40,000 nt of DNA. Source: Symbiodinium natans (Eukaryota; Sar; Dinophyceae; Suessiales; Symbiodiniaceae). A program made the translations under genes and the position numbers. Shown here in pieces: positions 1 through 10,239 of the stretch. The stretch is taken from NCBI GenBank assembly GCA_905221605.1, contig CAJNDS010002124.1, positions 479,921-519,920 on the forward strand, given 5' to 3'. Under the pieces are notes generated by a model. It made no database searches. It worked only from the letters and a program-made list of their open reading frames with translations, and was not told the DNA's origin. Each line of letters opens with the position of its first letter. The stretch's first letter is position 1.

Positions 1-1630
1 TTAATGGGCGGGAAAGAGGGCAGGGTGGATTGCTTTGTTCCTGGCAAGAAGGGAGCCCCCCCCCCCCCGTAGAGCAGGGCTGAGAGCCCTTACACCCTCT
101 CTTTTGCTTTCTTTCTCTCCTGCGTTCCCAGGTCTTCTGTTCTTTTGCGTTTAGGAAATTCAAGGGAACTGCTAAAAAAGGAGGAAGGAGTTTTTCTTGT
201 CTCTTTTCGTTGCCCTTGCTGGCCCTTGCTCTTTTCTTTTCTCGTTCAGCGAGAGAGGAAGAGACTGCAGGGGGCAAACAACAAAGAATGGACAAGAGCC
301 CTTCTCTCTTATCTTAATTGAGAAATTGATAGGTAAGAGGAGGAAGAAACTCCCCTCTCCTCAGTCTCCATCTCTTCTCTTCTTTTCTCTTCTTTACGTG
401 CTCCTCTCAAACCGAAGACAAAAGAACAAACGATGAAGGGAACATGATATCGACTGTTTTGGCTATCCTTCTTGCTTCTCATTGCTGTTCCATCGTTCTC
501 TTCTCTCTTCAAGTCTATCCAGATATTTTCTTTTTTCCTTTCGACGAGGAGAATGGGAAGAGAAGGTCCTTTCTCTTCGTCCCTCGTGTTCCTTCCAAAA
601 CACGAAGGGCGTGCGGCGTGTGAAAAGGTAGAATTTCTACCCGCGTCGCGCAGGTATATAGGATGTATGTGTTGCATGAGCAGCTAGAATTTCTACCCAC
701 ATCTTGTAGGTGTGTATATGTATTGTATATCACATAGAGAAACGGAGAGGAAAGGGCGGGAATACTCAAACCGTAAGACTAGGATTTGAGGGCATTGGGT
801 TTTTGTATGTAACCCCGATCCAGCGAGAATATTGTGAGCAAGTATCTGGGTTCTGGGCCTTCCCACAAGCCCAACTTGCTCGCAAGTACATGGGTTGTCA
901 TTTCAATGTTTCCCAAAGGGTCACCCAGAACAATTCTCATTTCTCACACACACATCATCCCCAATACTCACAAATACATATCTCATATACCCTTCTCGTT
1001 TAAGGTTTAGATTTCTAAACAGCGTATTCGACGAAGGCTTAGGGTAAATTCCAAGATTTACACATGCTTCTTATTTAGTTTTGGGACATAGCCTTATTCC
1101 TAAACCTATTCCTTTAACGTTTAAGGCCAAAACGCACGCATGAGCCTTAGTTGTTTAAGGTTTTGCGCCGGACACTGAGGTCTATTAATTCTAGATTCTT
1201 AAACCACGCACCTGGGCACGACGAGGTTGCGGGAAAGGGGGGAGAATCGCGAACCTTATGGCTGAAGCTTAAGCCTAACCCTATTCCAAACCATATTCGC
1301 TGAAGATCTAGTGAATTCAGATCGTGTTTTAAGTTGGGGTCCCTGAAGGAGCAAAAAAGGGGGAAAAAATCCAACAAAATGAGCAATTTGGTGAAAACCC
1401 TTATGTTTTGGTCTGAGATGGAGCTGTGTAAAGGGTCCTTCCGAGTCCTTGCTCAGAAGACTTGCTCCTTTTCAATCTTCAAGGGTTTTAAAGAATGTAA
1501 GAGGTTTTTTCTAATTTTAAGGGGCCTCTGTGGCATATTCGTTAAGTATCAACAATCTTCTTCTGAAAGAACCCTCCGAGTTTTATCTCCTGAAAAGAGG
1601 AAAAGGAAAATGCTAAGCGAAGCGTTCACT
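1..1630. other. Region with no supported gene
   Basis: Positions 60-450 are pyrimidine-rich on the plus strand, with short runs of C and many CTT/TCT repeats. Two ~60-bp segments starting near 627 and 687 share TAGAATTTCTACCC followed by a GCAGGTATAT or GTAGGTGTGTAT tail, a small diverged tandem duplication. From about 1010 there are scattered single units resembling TTTAGGG or CCCTAAA. Open frames exist on both strands, but I see no recognisable motif, no clear third-position bias and no splice pattern. Confidence 0.5.
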
Positions 1631-1639
1631 CATTGTTTT

Positions 1640-2175
1640 CCCCTAAAAATTTTGCACCTTCACGGACCCCCAATGAAGGCCAAAAACAAAAGGGTTTTCA
1701 CCAAATTGCTGGTGTTGATGATTTTGCGTCTTGCACGGACCCCAGCTAAAGCCAAAAACATAGGTGTTTTCGCCAAATTATTGTTCATTTGGGCGATTTT
1801 TGGCAATTTTGCACCTTCACAGACCCCCAGGTAAGGCAAAAACATCCGGATTTTCAATTTTTCGTGATTTTTTGCAATTTTGCGCGTTCACCGACCCTCA
1901 GCTAAGGCCAAAACAAAAAGATTTTCATCAAATTGCTGATTTTTGTGATTTTCCTGAGTTTGGTTGTTTTTTGCAATGTGGCGCCTTGACGGACCCCTAT
2001 CCAAGGCCAAAACATAAGGATTTCCATCAAACTGCTGCTTTTGGTGCTTTTTGTAATTTTGCGCCTGCACCCACCCCCAGCTAAGGCCAAAACATAAGGA
2101 TGTTACCAGATTGCGACTTTTGGCAATTTTGCGCCTTCACCGGCTTATTTAGGTGATTTGTTTGCAGCGTGGCGC
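1640..2175. repeat. Degenerate ~80-bp tandem repeat
   Basis: A segment of the form GCAATTTTGCGCCTTCAC, then GACCCCCAGCTAAGGCC, then AAAACATAAGGATTTTCATC recurs at least six times, with the GACCCC box near 1664, 1738, 1821, 1891, 1992 and 2073. Spacing varies from about 70 to 101 bp, so the array is old and indel-rich. The 166-codon open frame crossing its left part overlaps repeats on both strands and is not counted as a gene. Confidence 0.75.
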
Positions 2176-2189
2176 CTCGACGAACCTCA

Positions 2190-3310
2190 AACTATTCGAA
2201 CACCCCCCCTCCCAATACTAAATTACGAGCCGGGCCTTCTCCCAATACTAAATTACGAGCCCGGGCCTTCTCCCAATACTAAATTACGAGCCCGGGCCTT
2301 CTCCCAATACTAAATGACGAGCCCGGACCTTCCCCCAATACTAAATTACGAGCCCGGACCTTCCCCCAATACTAAATTACGAGCCCGTGCCTTCCCCCAA
2401 TACTAAATTACGAGCCAGGCCCTTCTCCCAATACTAAATTACGAGCCAGGGCCTTCCCCTCCTTTCCAGACTGGTCTCCCCGGGCCCCCCCCCAAACTAT
2501 TCGAACTATTCGAACTATTCGAAATTATTCGAACTATTCGAACCCACTTGGTTCGAATAGTTCGAATAATTTCGAATAGTTCGAATAGTTCGAATAGTTT
2601 GGGCGCCCCAGGCCGGGCCCCAAACTATTCGAACACCCCCCCTCCCAATACTAAATTACGAGCCCGGGCCTTAATTACGAGCCCGGGCCTTCTCCCAATA
2701 CTAAATTACGAGCTCGGGCCTTCTCCCAATACTAAATTACGAGCCCGGGCCTTCCCCCAATACTAAATTACGAGCCCGGCCTTCCCCCAATACTAAATTA
2801 CGAGCCCGGGCCTTCCCCCAATACTAAATTACGAGCCCGGGCCTTCCCCCAATACTAAATTACGAGCCCGGGCCTTCTCCCAACACTAAATTACGAGCCA
2901 TGGCCTACCCTTCCTTTCCAGACAGGTCTCCCCGGGCCCCCCCCCCAAACTATTCGAACTATTCGAACTATTCGAAACTATTCAAACTATTCGAACCCCC
3001 TTGGTTCGAATAGTTCGAATAGTTTCAAATAATTCGAATAGTTTGAATAGTTTGGGCGCCCCAGGCCGGGCCCCAAACTACTCCCAAAACAAAATTACGA
3101 GCCCGGGCCTTCTCCCAATCGTAAATTACGAGCCCGGGCCTTCTCCCAATACTAAATTACGAGCCCGGACCTTCCCCGAATACTAAATTACGAGCCCGGG
3201 CCTTCCCCCAATACTAAATTACGAGCCCGGACCTGCCCCGAATACTAAATTACGAGCCCGGGCCTTCCCCCAATACTAAATTACGAGCCAGGGCCTTCTC
3301 CCAATCGAGC
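2190..3310. repeat. Three blocks of a 31-bp tandem repeat inside a higher-order repeat
   Basis: The 31-bp unit contains CCCAATACTAAATTACGAGC followed by CCGGGCCTTC. It is repeated about 7-9 times in each of three blocks (about 2207-2460, 2640-2905 and 3085-3300). Each block is followed by the same tail, a CCTTTCCAGACTGGTCTCCC box, a C-rich run, and a hairpin of 9-bp ACTATTCGA units with CTTGG at its turn. The whole ~430-bp cassette is therefore itself repeated three times. There are no unique spacers, so this is not a CRISPR array. Confidence 0.85.
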
Positions 3311-3446
3311 ACGAGCCCTCCTTTCCAGACTGGTCTCCCCGGGCACCCCACCCCCCTAAACTATTCGAACTATTCGAACTATTCGAAATTTTTCGAACTA
3401 TTCGAACCCCCTTGGCTCGAATAGTTCGAATAGTTTGGGGCACCAG

Positions 3447-4817
3447 TTTTGTGCGGCATTTGCAGGACTTTTGCAAGGTGCCAAGGGGATCCCGGCAAAT
3501 TTTGACAGGCAACGTTGTTCCTACCCTTTCCCGTTTTGCGTGGTTTTTGCAGGACTTTTGCAGGGTGCCAAGGGTATCCCGGCAAATTTCGACCCGCAAA
3601 GTTGTTCCTACCCGTTCCCGTTTTGTGTGATATTTGCGGGACTTTTGCAGGGCGCCAAGGGGATCCCGGCAAATTTCGACCCGCCAAGTTGTTCCTACCC
3701 GTTCCCGTTTTGCGTGGCATTTGCAGGACTTTTTCAGGGCGCCAAGGGGATCCCGGCAAATTTCGACCCGCAAATGTTGTTCCTACCCGTTCCCGTTTTG
3801 TGTGGTATTTGCAGGACTTTTGCAGGGCGCCAAGGGGATCCCGGCAAATTTCGACCTGCAAAGTTGTTCCTACCTGTTCCCGTTTTGTGCGGTACTTGAA
3901 GAACTTTTCCAGGGTGCCAAGGGGATCCCGGCAAATTTCGACCCGCAAAGTTGTTCCTACCCGTTCCCGTTTTGTGTGTTATTTGCGGGACTTTTGCAGG
4001 GCGCCAAGGGGATCCCGGCAAATTTCGACCCGCCAAGTTGTTCCTACCCGTTCCCGTTTTGTGTGGTATTTGCAGGACTTTTTCAGGGTGCCAAGGGGAT
4101 CCCGGCAAATTTCGACCCGCAAAGTTGTTCCTACCCGTTCCCGTTTTGTGTGTTATTTGCGGGACTTTTGCAGGGCGCCAAGGGGATCCCGGCAAATTTC
4201 GACCCGCAAAGTTGTTCCTACCCGTTCCCGTGTTGTGTGGTATTTGCGGGACTTTTGCAGGGTGCCAAGGGGATCCCGGCAAATTTCGACCCGCAAAGTT
4301 GTTCCTACCCGTTCCCGTTTCGTGTGGTATTTGCGGGACTTTTGCAGGGTGCCAAGGGGATCCCGGCAAATTTCGACCTACAAAGTTGTTCCTACCCGTT
4401 CCCGTTTTGTGTGTTATTTGCGGGACTTTTGCAGGGTGCCAAGGGGATCCCGGCAAATTTCGACCCGCCAAGTTGTTCCTACCCGTTCTCGTTTTGTGTG
4501 GTATTTGCGAGACTTTTGCAGGGTGCCAAGGGGATCCCGGCAAATTTCGACCCGCAAATGTTGTTCCTACCCATTCCCGTTTTGCGTGGTATTTGCGGGA
4601 CTTTTGCAGGGTGCCAAGGGGATCCCGGCAAATTTCGACCCGCAAAGTTGTTCCTACCCGTTCCCGTTTTGTGTGGTATTTGCGGGACTTTTGCAGGGTG
4701 CCAAGGGGATCCCGGCAAATTTCGACCCGCAAAGTTGTTCCTACCCGTTCCCGTTTTGTGCGGTATTTGCGGGACTTTTGCAGGGTGCCAAGGGGATTCC
4801 GGCAAATTTTGACCTTT
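3447..4817. repeat. 87-bp tandem satellite, 16 copies
   Basis: Sixteen copies of an 87-bp unit can be counted by the box GATCCCGGCAAATTTCGACC. The unit also contains GTTGTTCCTACCCGTTCCCG and GGGACTTTTGCAGGG. At least two copies carry one extra T (CAAATGTTG), making 88 bp and shifting frame. Because 87 is a multiple of three, nearly every frame on both strands stays open and gives apparent proteins of up to 476 codons. Units with CCGCCAAG are each followed by a distinct next unit (units 3-4, 7-8 and 12-13), which suggests a higher-order period of four to five units. Confidence 0.92.
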
Positions 4818-5895
4818 GGGGGCCCCAGGCCGGCGCGAACCCCCCTTCCTCCCAAACTGGTCTCCCCGGGGACCCCCCAAACTATTCGAACTATTCGAAC
4901 TATTCGAAACTATTCGAACTATTCGAACCCCCTTGGTTCGAATAGTTCGAAGAGTTCGAATAGTTTGGGGCACCAGCCCTCGCCCCCAAACTATTCGAAC
5001 TATCCGAACCCCCCTGGTTCGAATAGTTCGAATAGTTTGGGGTACCAGGCCGGGCCCCCAAACTATTCGAACTATTCGAACCCCCCTGGTTCGAATAGTT
5101 CGAACAGTTGGTTTGGGGCACCAGGCCGGGCCCCCAAACTATTCGAACTATTCGAACCCCTCTGGTTCGAATAGTTCGAATAGTTTCGAATAGTTTCGAA
5201 TAGTTCGAATAGTTCGAATAGTTCGAATAGTTCGAATAGTTTGGGGGCCCGGCCTGGGGCCCTCACACTATTCGAACTATTCGAACCCCCCTTTCTCCCA
5301 AACTGGTCTCCCCGGGGACGCCCCAAACTATTCGAACTATTCGAACTATTCGAAACTATTCGAACTATTCGAACCCCCCTGGTTCGAATAGTTCGAATAG
5401 TTCGAATAATTTGGGCACCAGCCCTCGCCCCCAAACTATTCGAACTATTCGAACCCCCCTGGTTCGAATAATTCGAATAGTTCGAATAGTTTGGGGGCCC
5501 CAGGCCGGGCCCCCAAACCATTCAAACTATGCGAACCCCCCTTCCTCCCAAACTGGTCTCCCCGGGCAACCCCCAAACTATTCGAACTATTCGAACTATT
5601 CGAAACTATTCGAACTATTCGAACCCCCCTGGTTCGAATAGTTCGAATAGTTCGAATAGTTTGGGGCACCAGCCCTCGCCCCCAAACTATTCGAACTATT
5701 CGAACCCCCCTGGTTCGAATAGTTCGAATAGTTCGAATAGTTCGAATAGTTTGGGCCTCCAGGCCGGGCCCCCAAACTATTCGAACTATTCGAACCCCCC
5801 TGGTTCGAATAGTTCGAATAGTTTCGAATAGTTCGAATAGTTCGAATAGTTTGGGGGCCCCAGTCCGGACCCCAAACCATTCAAACTATTCGAAC
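4816..5895. repeat. Cluster of hairpin modules built from a 9-bp repeat
   Basis: Modules consist of (ACTATTCGA)n, a CCCCCCTGG turn, then (TTCGAATAG)n, so each is an inverted repeat. They are separated by GC-rich spacers such as GGGGCACCAGGCCGGGCCCC or ACTGGTCTCCCCGGGG. About ten arm pairs lie here, and related ones occur at 2490-2610, 2945-3060 and 3360-3440. A 9-bp unit leaves all frames open, giving low-complexity readings such as repeated SNS, TIR, ELF or RIV on both strands. These are not proteins. Each unit carries the self-complementary TTCGAA and one CpG. Confidence 0.9.
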
Positions 5896-6544
5896 CCCCG
5901 TTTGAATGTTCAGAAAAGACGCATGGTCACATAATACAGGAAGGTTCCTCGTACATATATATATATATATGGTCGCCCCCCCCCAATGGACCAACCTCCA
6001 ACCCCAATGGACCCACATCGACATGTATAAGGTTCTCGAGACACTGCACCCTGCCATGCTTTCCCTGTCTACTTCTTTATGTTTTTTGTGCTTCATGTGC
6101 TTTTGTTGTGCTTTTGTTCGTGCATTTTTGTGCATTTTGTATTCTTTTGTGTTTTTTTTTGCACTTTTTGCACTTTTTTTGTACTTTTTGCACTTGTTTA
6201 CATTTTTTTGCACTTTTTGCACTTTTTGGCACTTTTTTGTGCTTTTGTCTAATTTCACAATATCTTTGCAAATATTTGTCCTCTTGAATGTGCTTTTCCA
6301 TTCCAAAAATCCAAAAATCCAAAAATCCAAAAATCCCAAAATCCAAAAATCCAAAAATCCAAAAATCCAAAAATCCAAAGTTCTCCGGACAATCTCCCAG
6401 GAAACTTTGGATTTTTTGATTTTTGGATTTTTGGATGTTTGGGTTTTTGGATTTTTGGATTTTTGGATTTTTGGATTTTTGGATTTTTGGATTTTTGGAT
6501 TTTGAAGACTTTTCACATTCGAGGTTCTCCTTTTTTTGACTTAT

Positions 6545-6935
6545 AAGAGGGCGGCCATTCAAATGCACCCTTATCAGAGTTTCAATTGCGTCCTAAGTAC
6601 TCGAAACGTAAGCACTAAATTCACAGGATATCATTGAATGGCATATCCTAGGTGGTTTTGATTATACTGTTTCTGAATTTGAGAACCATGTCAAGTCTTA
6701 CTTTTTCAAATCACTGAAGTAAACGCGTACGTGTGTTATGCACAGGGCTTTGCTAAGCAGGCTTTAGCAGAGAAAGCCCATATTTGCCAATATCTACTTT
6801 TGTGCATCCAAAAGAAGCTGAATTATCATTTTTTCCAAGAACAACCATTCTGGGATCCTAGTACCTGCTGTTTAAGACAGGTTATATGTCATGAACACCC
6901 TGACTTTGCGATAACGAGTGTTTTAGTTTTCTGAT
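6545..6935 (+). repeat. Left copy of a ~350-bp internal direct repeat
   Basis: It begins TTATAAGAGGGCGGCC and contains CCCTTATCAGAGTTTCAAT, AAATTCACAGGATAT, a GCTAAGCAGGCTTTAGCAGA segment and CATTCTGGGATCCTAGTACC. The same order recurs at 7316-7622 with indels. The small plus-strand open frame at 6731-6934 is not preserved in the second copy, so it is not called as a gene. Confidence 0.75.
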
Positions 6936-7315
6936 CCTTTAATTCAGGCTCTTAATATTGAGTTGCCCACCTGTGATTATTGCAGTAAACCCTGCTCGAA
7001 TCTGATTAACGTCTTAACTAAGTACTCGATTGAAGACTGTATCGTTAAAATCCTAAGTAGCCTGCTCACAAAGCCAATGAGATTTCGAAATATCCTACTC
7101 AAACAGCCAACAAGAGGCTGAACAGAAGCGTTCAAGACAGTAATAGGGCTTAGGCCCAATATACGGCTAGTGCACTGTCCACTCGAGGGTCAGGGACTTC
7201 CTGTATGGAAGTGAAGTGTGCATTCATTTCCAGGGCGCGCATTTCATGCTATGAGGTTCGGTTGAACTCTTATTTTATAATCTTGCATATGGAGCACCTG
7301 TAAGTATCTCGTGTA

Positions 7316-7622
7316 TATAAGAGGGCGGCCCTTCAAAGGTACCCTTATCAGAGTTTCAATGGCGTCCTACTCGAAACGTGAACACTAAATTCACAGGATA
7401 TTAAATGGCGAGAAAAACACGTACATGTGTTCTGCACAGGCCTTTGCTAAGGAGGCTTTAACAAAGAAAGCCTATATTTGCTAATATCTAATTTTGTGCA
7501 TCGGAAAGAAGCTGAAATTATCATTTCTTCAATAAGAACCATTCTGGGATCCTAGTACCTACTGTTTAGAAAAGGTTATCTCTTATGAAAGCCCTTACTT
7601 TGTGATACGGGTGCTTTAGTTT
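7316..7622 (+). repeat. Right copy of the ~350-bp internal direct repeat
   Basis: Diverged direct copy of 6545-6935, sharing ATAAGAGGGCGGCC, CCCTTATCAGAGTTTCAATG, TTCACAGGATATTAAATGGC and GGATCCTAGTACCTACTG. It is followed by a segment (7655-7800) that is inverted relative to the one following the left copy, so the two units differ in the orientation of their right half. Confidence 0.72.
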
Positions 7623-8425
7623 TTTGAACAGGATTCCAAGTAGTTCACTAGCCAGAGACTGGACCTAAGCCCTACTACTTTCTTGAACGCTTCTAATCGC
7701 TTTTTGAGCAGGATATTTCAACATCTTCTTGGCTCCTTGAGCAGGCTACTTGGGATTTTCATTCACGTTTTGAGTCGTTTGGATGTTTTTGAAATTCTGA
7801 CAAGGGTACATGTGAATGGCCGCCCTCTTATAAGTCAAAAAAAGGAGAACCTCGAATGTGAAAAATCTTAAAAATCCAAAAATCCAAAAATCCAAAAATC
7901 CAAAAATCCAAAAATCCAAAAATCCAAAAATCCAAAAATCCAAAAATCCAAAAATCCAAAAATCCAAAAATCCAAAAATCCAAAAATCCAAAAATCCAAA
8001 GTTTCCTGGGGGATTGTCCGGAGAACTTTGGATTTTTGGATTTTTGGATTTTTGGACTTTTGGATTTTTGGATTTTTGGATTTTTGGATTTTTTGGAAAA
8101 GCACTTTCAAGAGGACAAATATTTGCAAAAACATTGCGAAATTACAATAAGCACAAAAAAGTACAAAAAAGTGCAAAAAAGTGCAAAAAGTGCAAAAAAA
8201 AGTGCAAAAAGGTGCAAAAAAGTGCTAAAAGTGCAAAAAGTACAAAAAAGCACGAAAAAGCACAAAAAAAACATAAAAACGCACAAAAATCAAAAAATCC
8301 AAAGTTTCCTGGGAGATTGTCCGGGGAACTTTGGATTTTTGGATTTTTGGATTTTTGGACTTCTTTTCCATTTCGCGGTTGGTCCATTGGGGGGGGGGTG
8401 AGCATATATATATATATATATATAT

Positions 8426-8502
8426 TTGGGCGTTAAAGGGGTTCCCATAGAGTACCTTTAGGGCCCAAGAATATTCTACACAGGTACATGGACCCCTTTG
8501 CA
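8426..8502. mobile_element. Short MITE-like element, partial copy
   Basis: TTGGGCGTTAAAGGGGTTCC, then CTTTAGGGCCCAAG, then CAGGTACATGG and CCCCTTTG closely match 22480-22555, where the full inverted-repeat form is present. Here the left arm is missing and a TA microsatellite directly precedes the element. Confidence 0.6.
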
Positions 8503-8599
8503 TGAGACGAAGTGTCACTAAACCGTAGACCCTAAACTCGCAAAACCCTAAACTGCAGCGATGTAGAAGCTTTGGGGCTCAAGAGTACTACACAGTTTT

Positions 8600-8690
8600 G
8601 GGTTTAGGGTCTAGGGTTTAGGGTTTAGGGTTCAGGGTTCAGGGTTCAGGGTTCAGGGTTCAGGGTTCAGGGTTCAGGGCTTGACAGGTA
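8600..8690 (+). repeat. Interstitial telomere-like repeat with a TTCAGGG variant block
   Basis: A few TTTAGGG-type units lead into seven consecutive TTCAGGG units (8631-8679). The point-mutated unit has been amplified in register, which indicates local expansion rather than an active telomere. Flanking sequence at 8500-8560 and 8690-8760 shares AAGTGTC, CTA and ACCGTAGA boxes in direct orientation. Confidence 0.8.
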
Positions 8691-9139
8691 AATGGGCATA
8701 TAGGGATTATACAAAGTGTCCCTAGACCGTAGAGCCTAGACTCCCGTCGCGTTTCCTGCTCCGGCTCTCTAGAAGCCCCTGGCCCTCAGAATTTCTAGCC
8801 CTTTTAGTACGGTCTTCATGGTTGGGACATTAAGGCGGTAATACCAAGAGCTACAGATAGAGGATTTAGTTCCCTGGCGGTTAAGTTAGTGCCAAGAGCC
8901 GTCCCTCGTTTCGTTCATACATGCGTTTCATGCGTCATGAATTCCTTATAAACGCATTCTATTCACTCACTGTCTTATCTGGATAGGATTTATAGGGAGC
9001 CAAGTGAACAGAATGTACGAACGAATACGAAGCCCATTCACCACCTTGTATGGGAGGATGGGAGGGACTGAGGGCCCTATGCATACCCTTTAAGAGATTA
9101 TGTAGGTACCCCATTCCCTCATTCCCTACTAAGAAGACT

Positions 9140-9270
9140 GATATGGACCAGCCAGAGAAATGCAGCCGAGTTTTCAACCTGGTTTACTCCGTCGATGTTT
9201 TCGAAGAGTTGGCTTCCGCCGAGGTGGGGCACTTTGCGCAGAAGCCACCAGTCCCACTTGAAAGGGAGGG
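9140..9270 (+). CDS. Coding-like island, unknown protein
   Basis: One plus frame reads MDQPEKCSRVFNLVYSVDVF followed by EELASAEVGHFAQKPPVPLE, with about 64% G/C at third positions. It runs into the telomere-like block at 9271. No family is recognised and the left edge is uncertain. It ends in the 14-bp CCACTTGAAAGGGA motif, which is repeated directly after the telomere block. Confidence 0.35.
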
Positions 9271-9436
9271 AACCCTAAACCTTAAACCCTGAACCCTAAA
9301 CCCTAAACCCTAAACACCTAAACCCCTAAACCCCTAAACCCCTAAACCCCTAAACCCCTAAACCCCTAAACCCCTAAACCCCTAAACCCCTAAACCCCTA
9401 AACCCCTAAACCCTAAACCCCTAAACCCTAAACCCT
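9271..9436 (-). repeat. Telomere-like block with 11 copies of an 8-bp variant
   Basis: CCCTAAA units flank an in-register run of eleven CCCCTAAA octamers (9323-9410). The block is bracketed by a 14-bp direct repeat, CCACTTGAAAGGGA, at 9254-9267 and 9446-9459. It lies between two coding-like islands, so it could be an intron or an insertion. Confidence 0.85.
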
Positions 9437-9842
9437 GATCATGTTCCACTTGAAAGGGACGAGCGGGGGGAAGGGAGGGCTAATTTGCACCTTCTGGTCC
9501 AATGAGGCCATCGCACGTGACGTGGAGCAGGTCGTGCACGAGTCCTTGGAAAGCACGCGCCCAATGCATGTCTTGACGCGCTTTCGCTGTGCGGTGAAAT
9601 CCGATGCCGCCAAGCACGCCGCGATGCAGCACTGTGAATTCTATCACACCGACGCCCTCGTGCCATCGACCTCGCCAAGAGCCTCGAGAACATGGAGCCG
9701 CAGGCACTGCGGCGCTTGCGGCTCGAAGCTTGGAGCAGACACGGCAGCCGCAAGGAGCTGAGGGAGCCCGGGGGACCTGAAGACCAAGAAGCCAGACGTC
9801 CCAGCAGGCAGAGCGACGGAGAGGCAGCACATGCCCGCCAGG
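9437..9842 (+). pseudogene. Largest coding-like island of the first third, frameshifted
   Basis: From 9441 the frame reads through LICTFWSNEAIARDVEQVVH and ESLESTRPMHVLTRFRCAVK with strong G/C third positions. Near 9660 coding character jumps to another frame (AIDLAKSLENMEPQALRRLR), consistent with one lost base. The right edge CCAGG|GTAGGT is a good splice donor. No domain is recognised. The frameshift could be a real lesion, a retrocopy scar or an assembly error. The region is far less repetitive than its surroundings. Confidence 0.45.
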
Positions 9843-10164
9843 GTAGGTCCTGTTTGGAGCGTAGCACGCATAGCTGGGATCGCCTAACTTTTCAAGTGGC
9901 CTTTTCCTTCGGGTGGAGTTTGTGGTCCAAGGGGGTTTCGGGGTTTGGCGCTGGAATGCGGTGTTTGCAGTTTAGCGGGGTTTGGATTTCTTGTTTTGGT
10001 TTTAGGGCTGGGCTGGGTCCACTGAAGTTTAGGATTCAGGGTTTAGGATTGGTTTAGGGTATAGGGTTTAGGATTTAGGGTTTAGGATTTAGGATTTAGG
10101 ATTTAGGGTTCCCTGGAGCCCTCAAAATCCTCCTGAACCCGGCTGATGCTGAAAGGTCTCGCAG

Positions 10165-10235
10165 GCGGAGATCATCTACCATGCTCCTTGGCTCAGGGCC
10201 TTGGGGACCCAAAACCCGCAAAAAAGCCAAAGCAC
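10165..10235 (+). CDS. Exon-like island
   Basis: The left edge is GGTCTCGCAG and the frame reads AEIIYHAPWLRALGTQNPQK, ending at a possible donor (CAC|GTGTCC). It is followed at once by CCCTAAA repeats. Unknown protein. A second tiny candidate follows CCCCAG at about 10287 (reads EAFLEAPHQHP), but it is too short to call. Confidence 0.35.
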
Positions 10236-10239
10236 GTGT

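Larger units (their letters stand above)
5955..8425. mobile_element. ~2.5-kb fold-back element with nested hairpins
   Basis: The outer ends are inverted copies, a TA microsatellite next to GGTCGCCCCCCCCCAATGG on the left and CCATTGGGGGGGGGTGAGC next to a TA microsatellite on the right. Inside, 6110-6570 and 7810-8290 are inverted copies of each other. Each holds GCAC/T-rich sequence, a GTGCTTTTCCA box, and a hairpin of (CCAAAAAT)n and (ATTTTTGG)n around a conserved core. The middle has a direct duplication (6545-6935 and 7316-7622) and an inverted one (6985-7160 and 7655-7800). No transposase frame is visible, so it would be non-autonomous. Apparent proteins here are translations of the 8-bp repeat. 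Confidence 0.7.

Noticed and set aside
2190-3310. CRISPR-like regularly spaced repeats
   Set aside because: The 31-bp units are adjacent with no unique spacers, and the rest of the window is eukaryotic in character.
3515-5174. Open frames of 373-476 codons on both strands
   Set aside because: They are translations of the 87-bp tandem array and the 9-bp hairpin repeats. All frames on both strands are open for the same reason and no frame shows codon bias.
5072-5521. Apparent Asn/Ser-rich low-complexity proteins (repeated SNS)
   Set aside because: These arise from the 9-bp unit read in one frame; the other frames give repeated TIR, ELF or RIV.
5881-8436. Lys/Asn-rich and Phe/Trp-rich open frames up to 211 codons
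   Set aside because: They are translations of the CCAAAAAT/ATTTTTGG octamers and GCAC/T-rich tracts inside the fold-back element.
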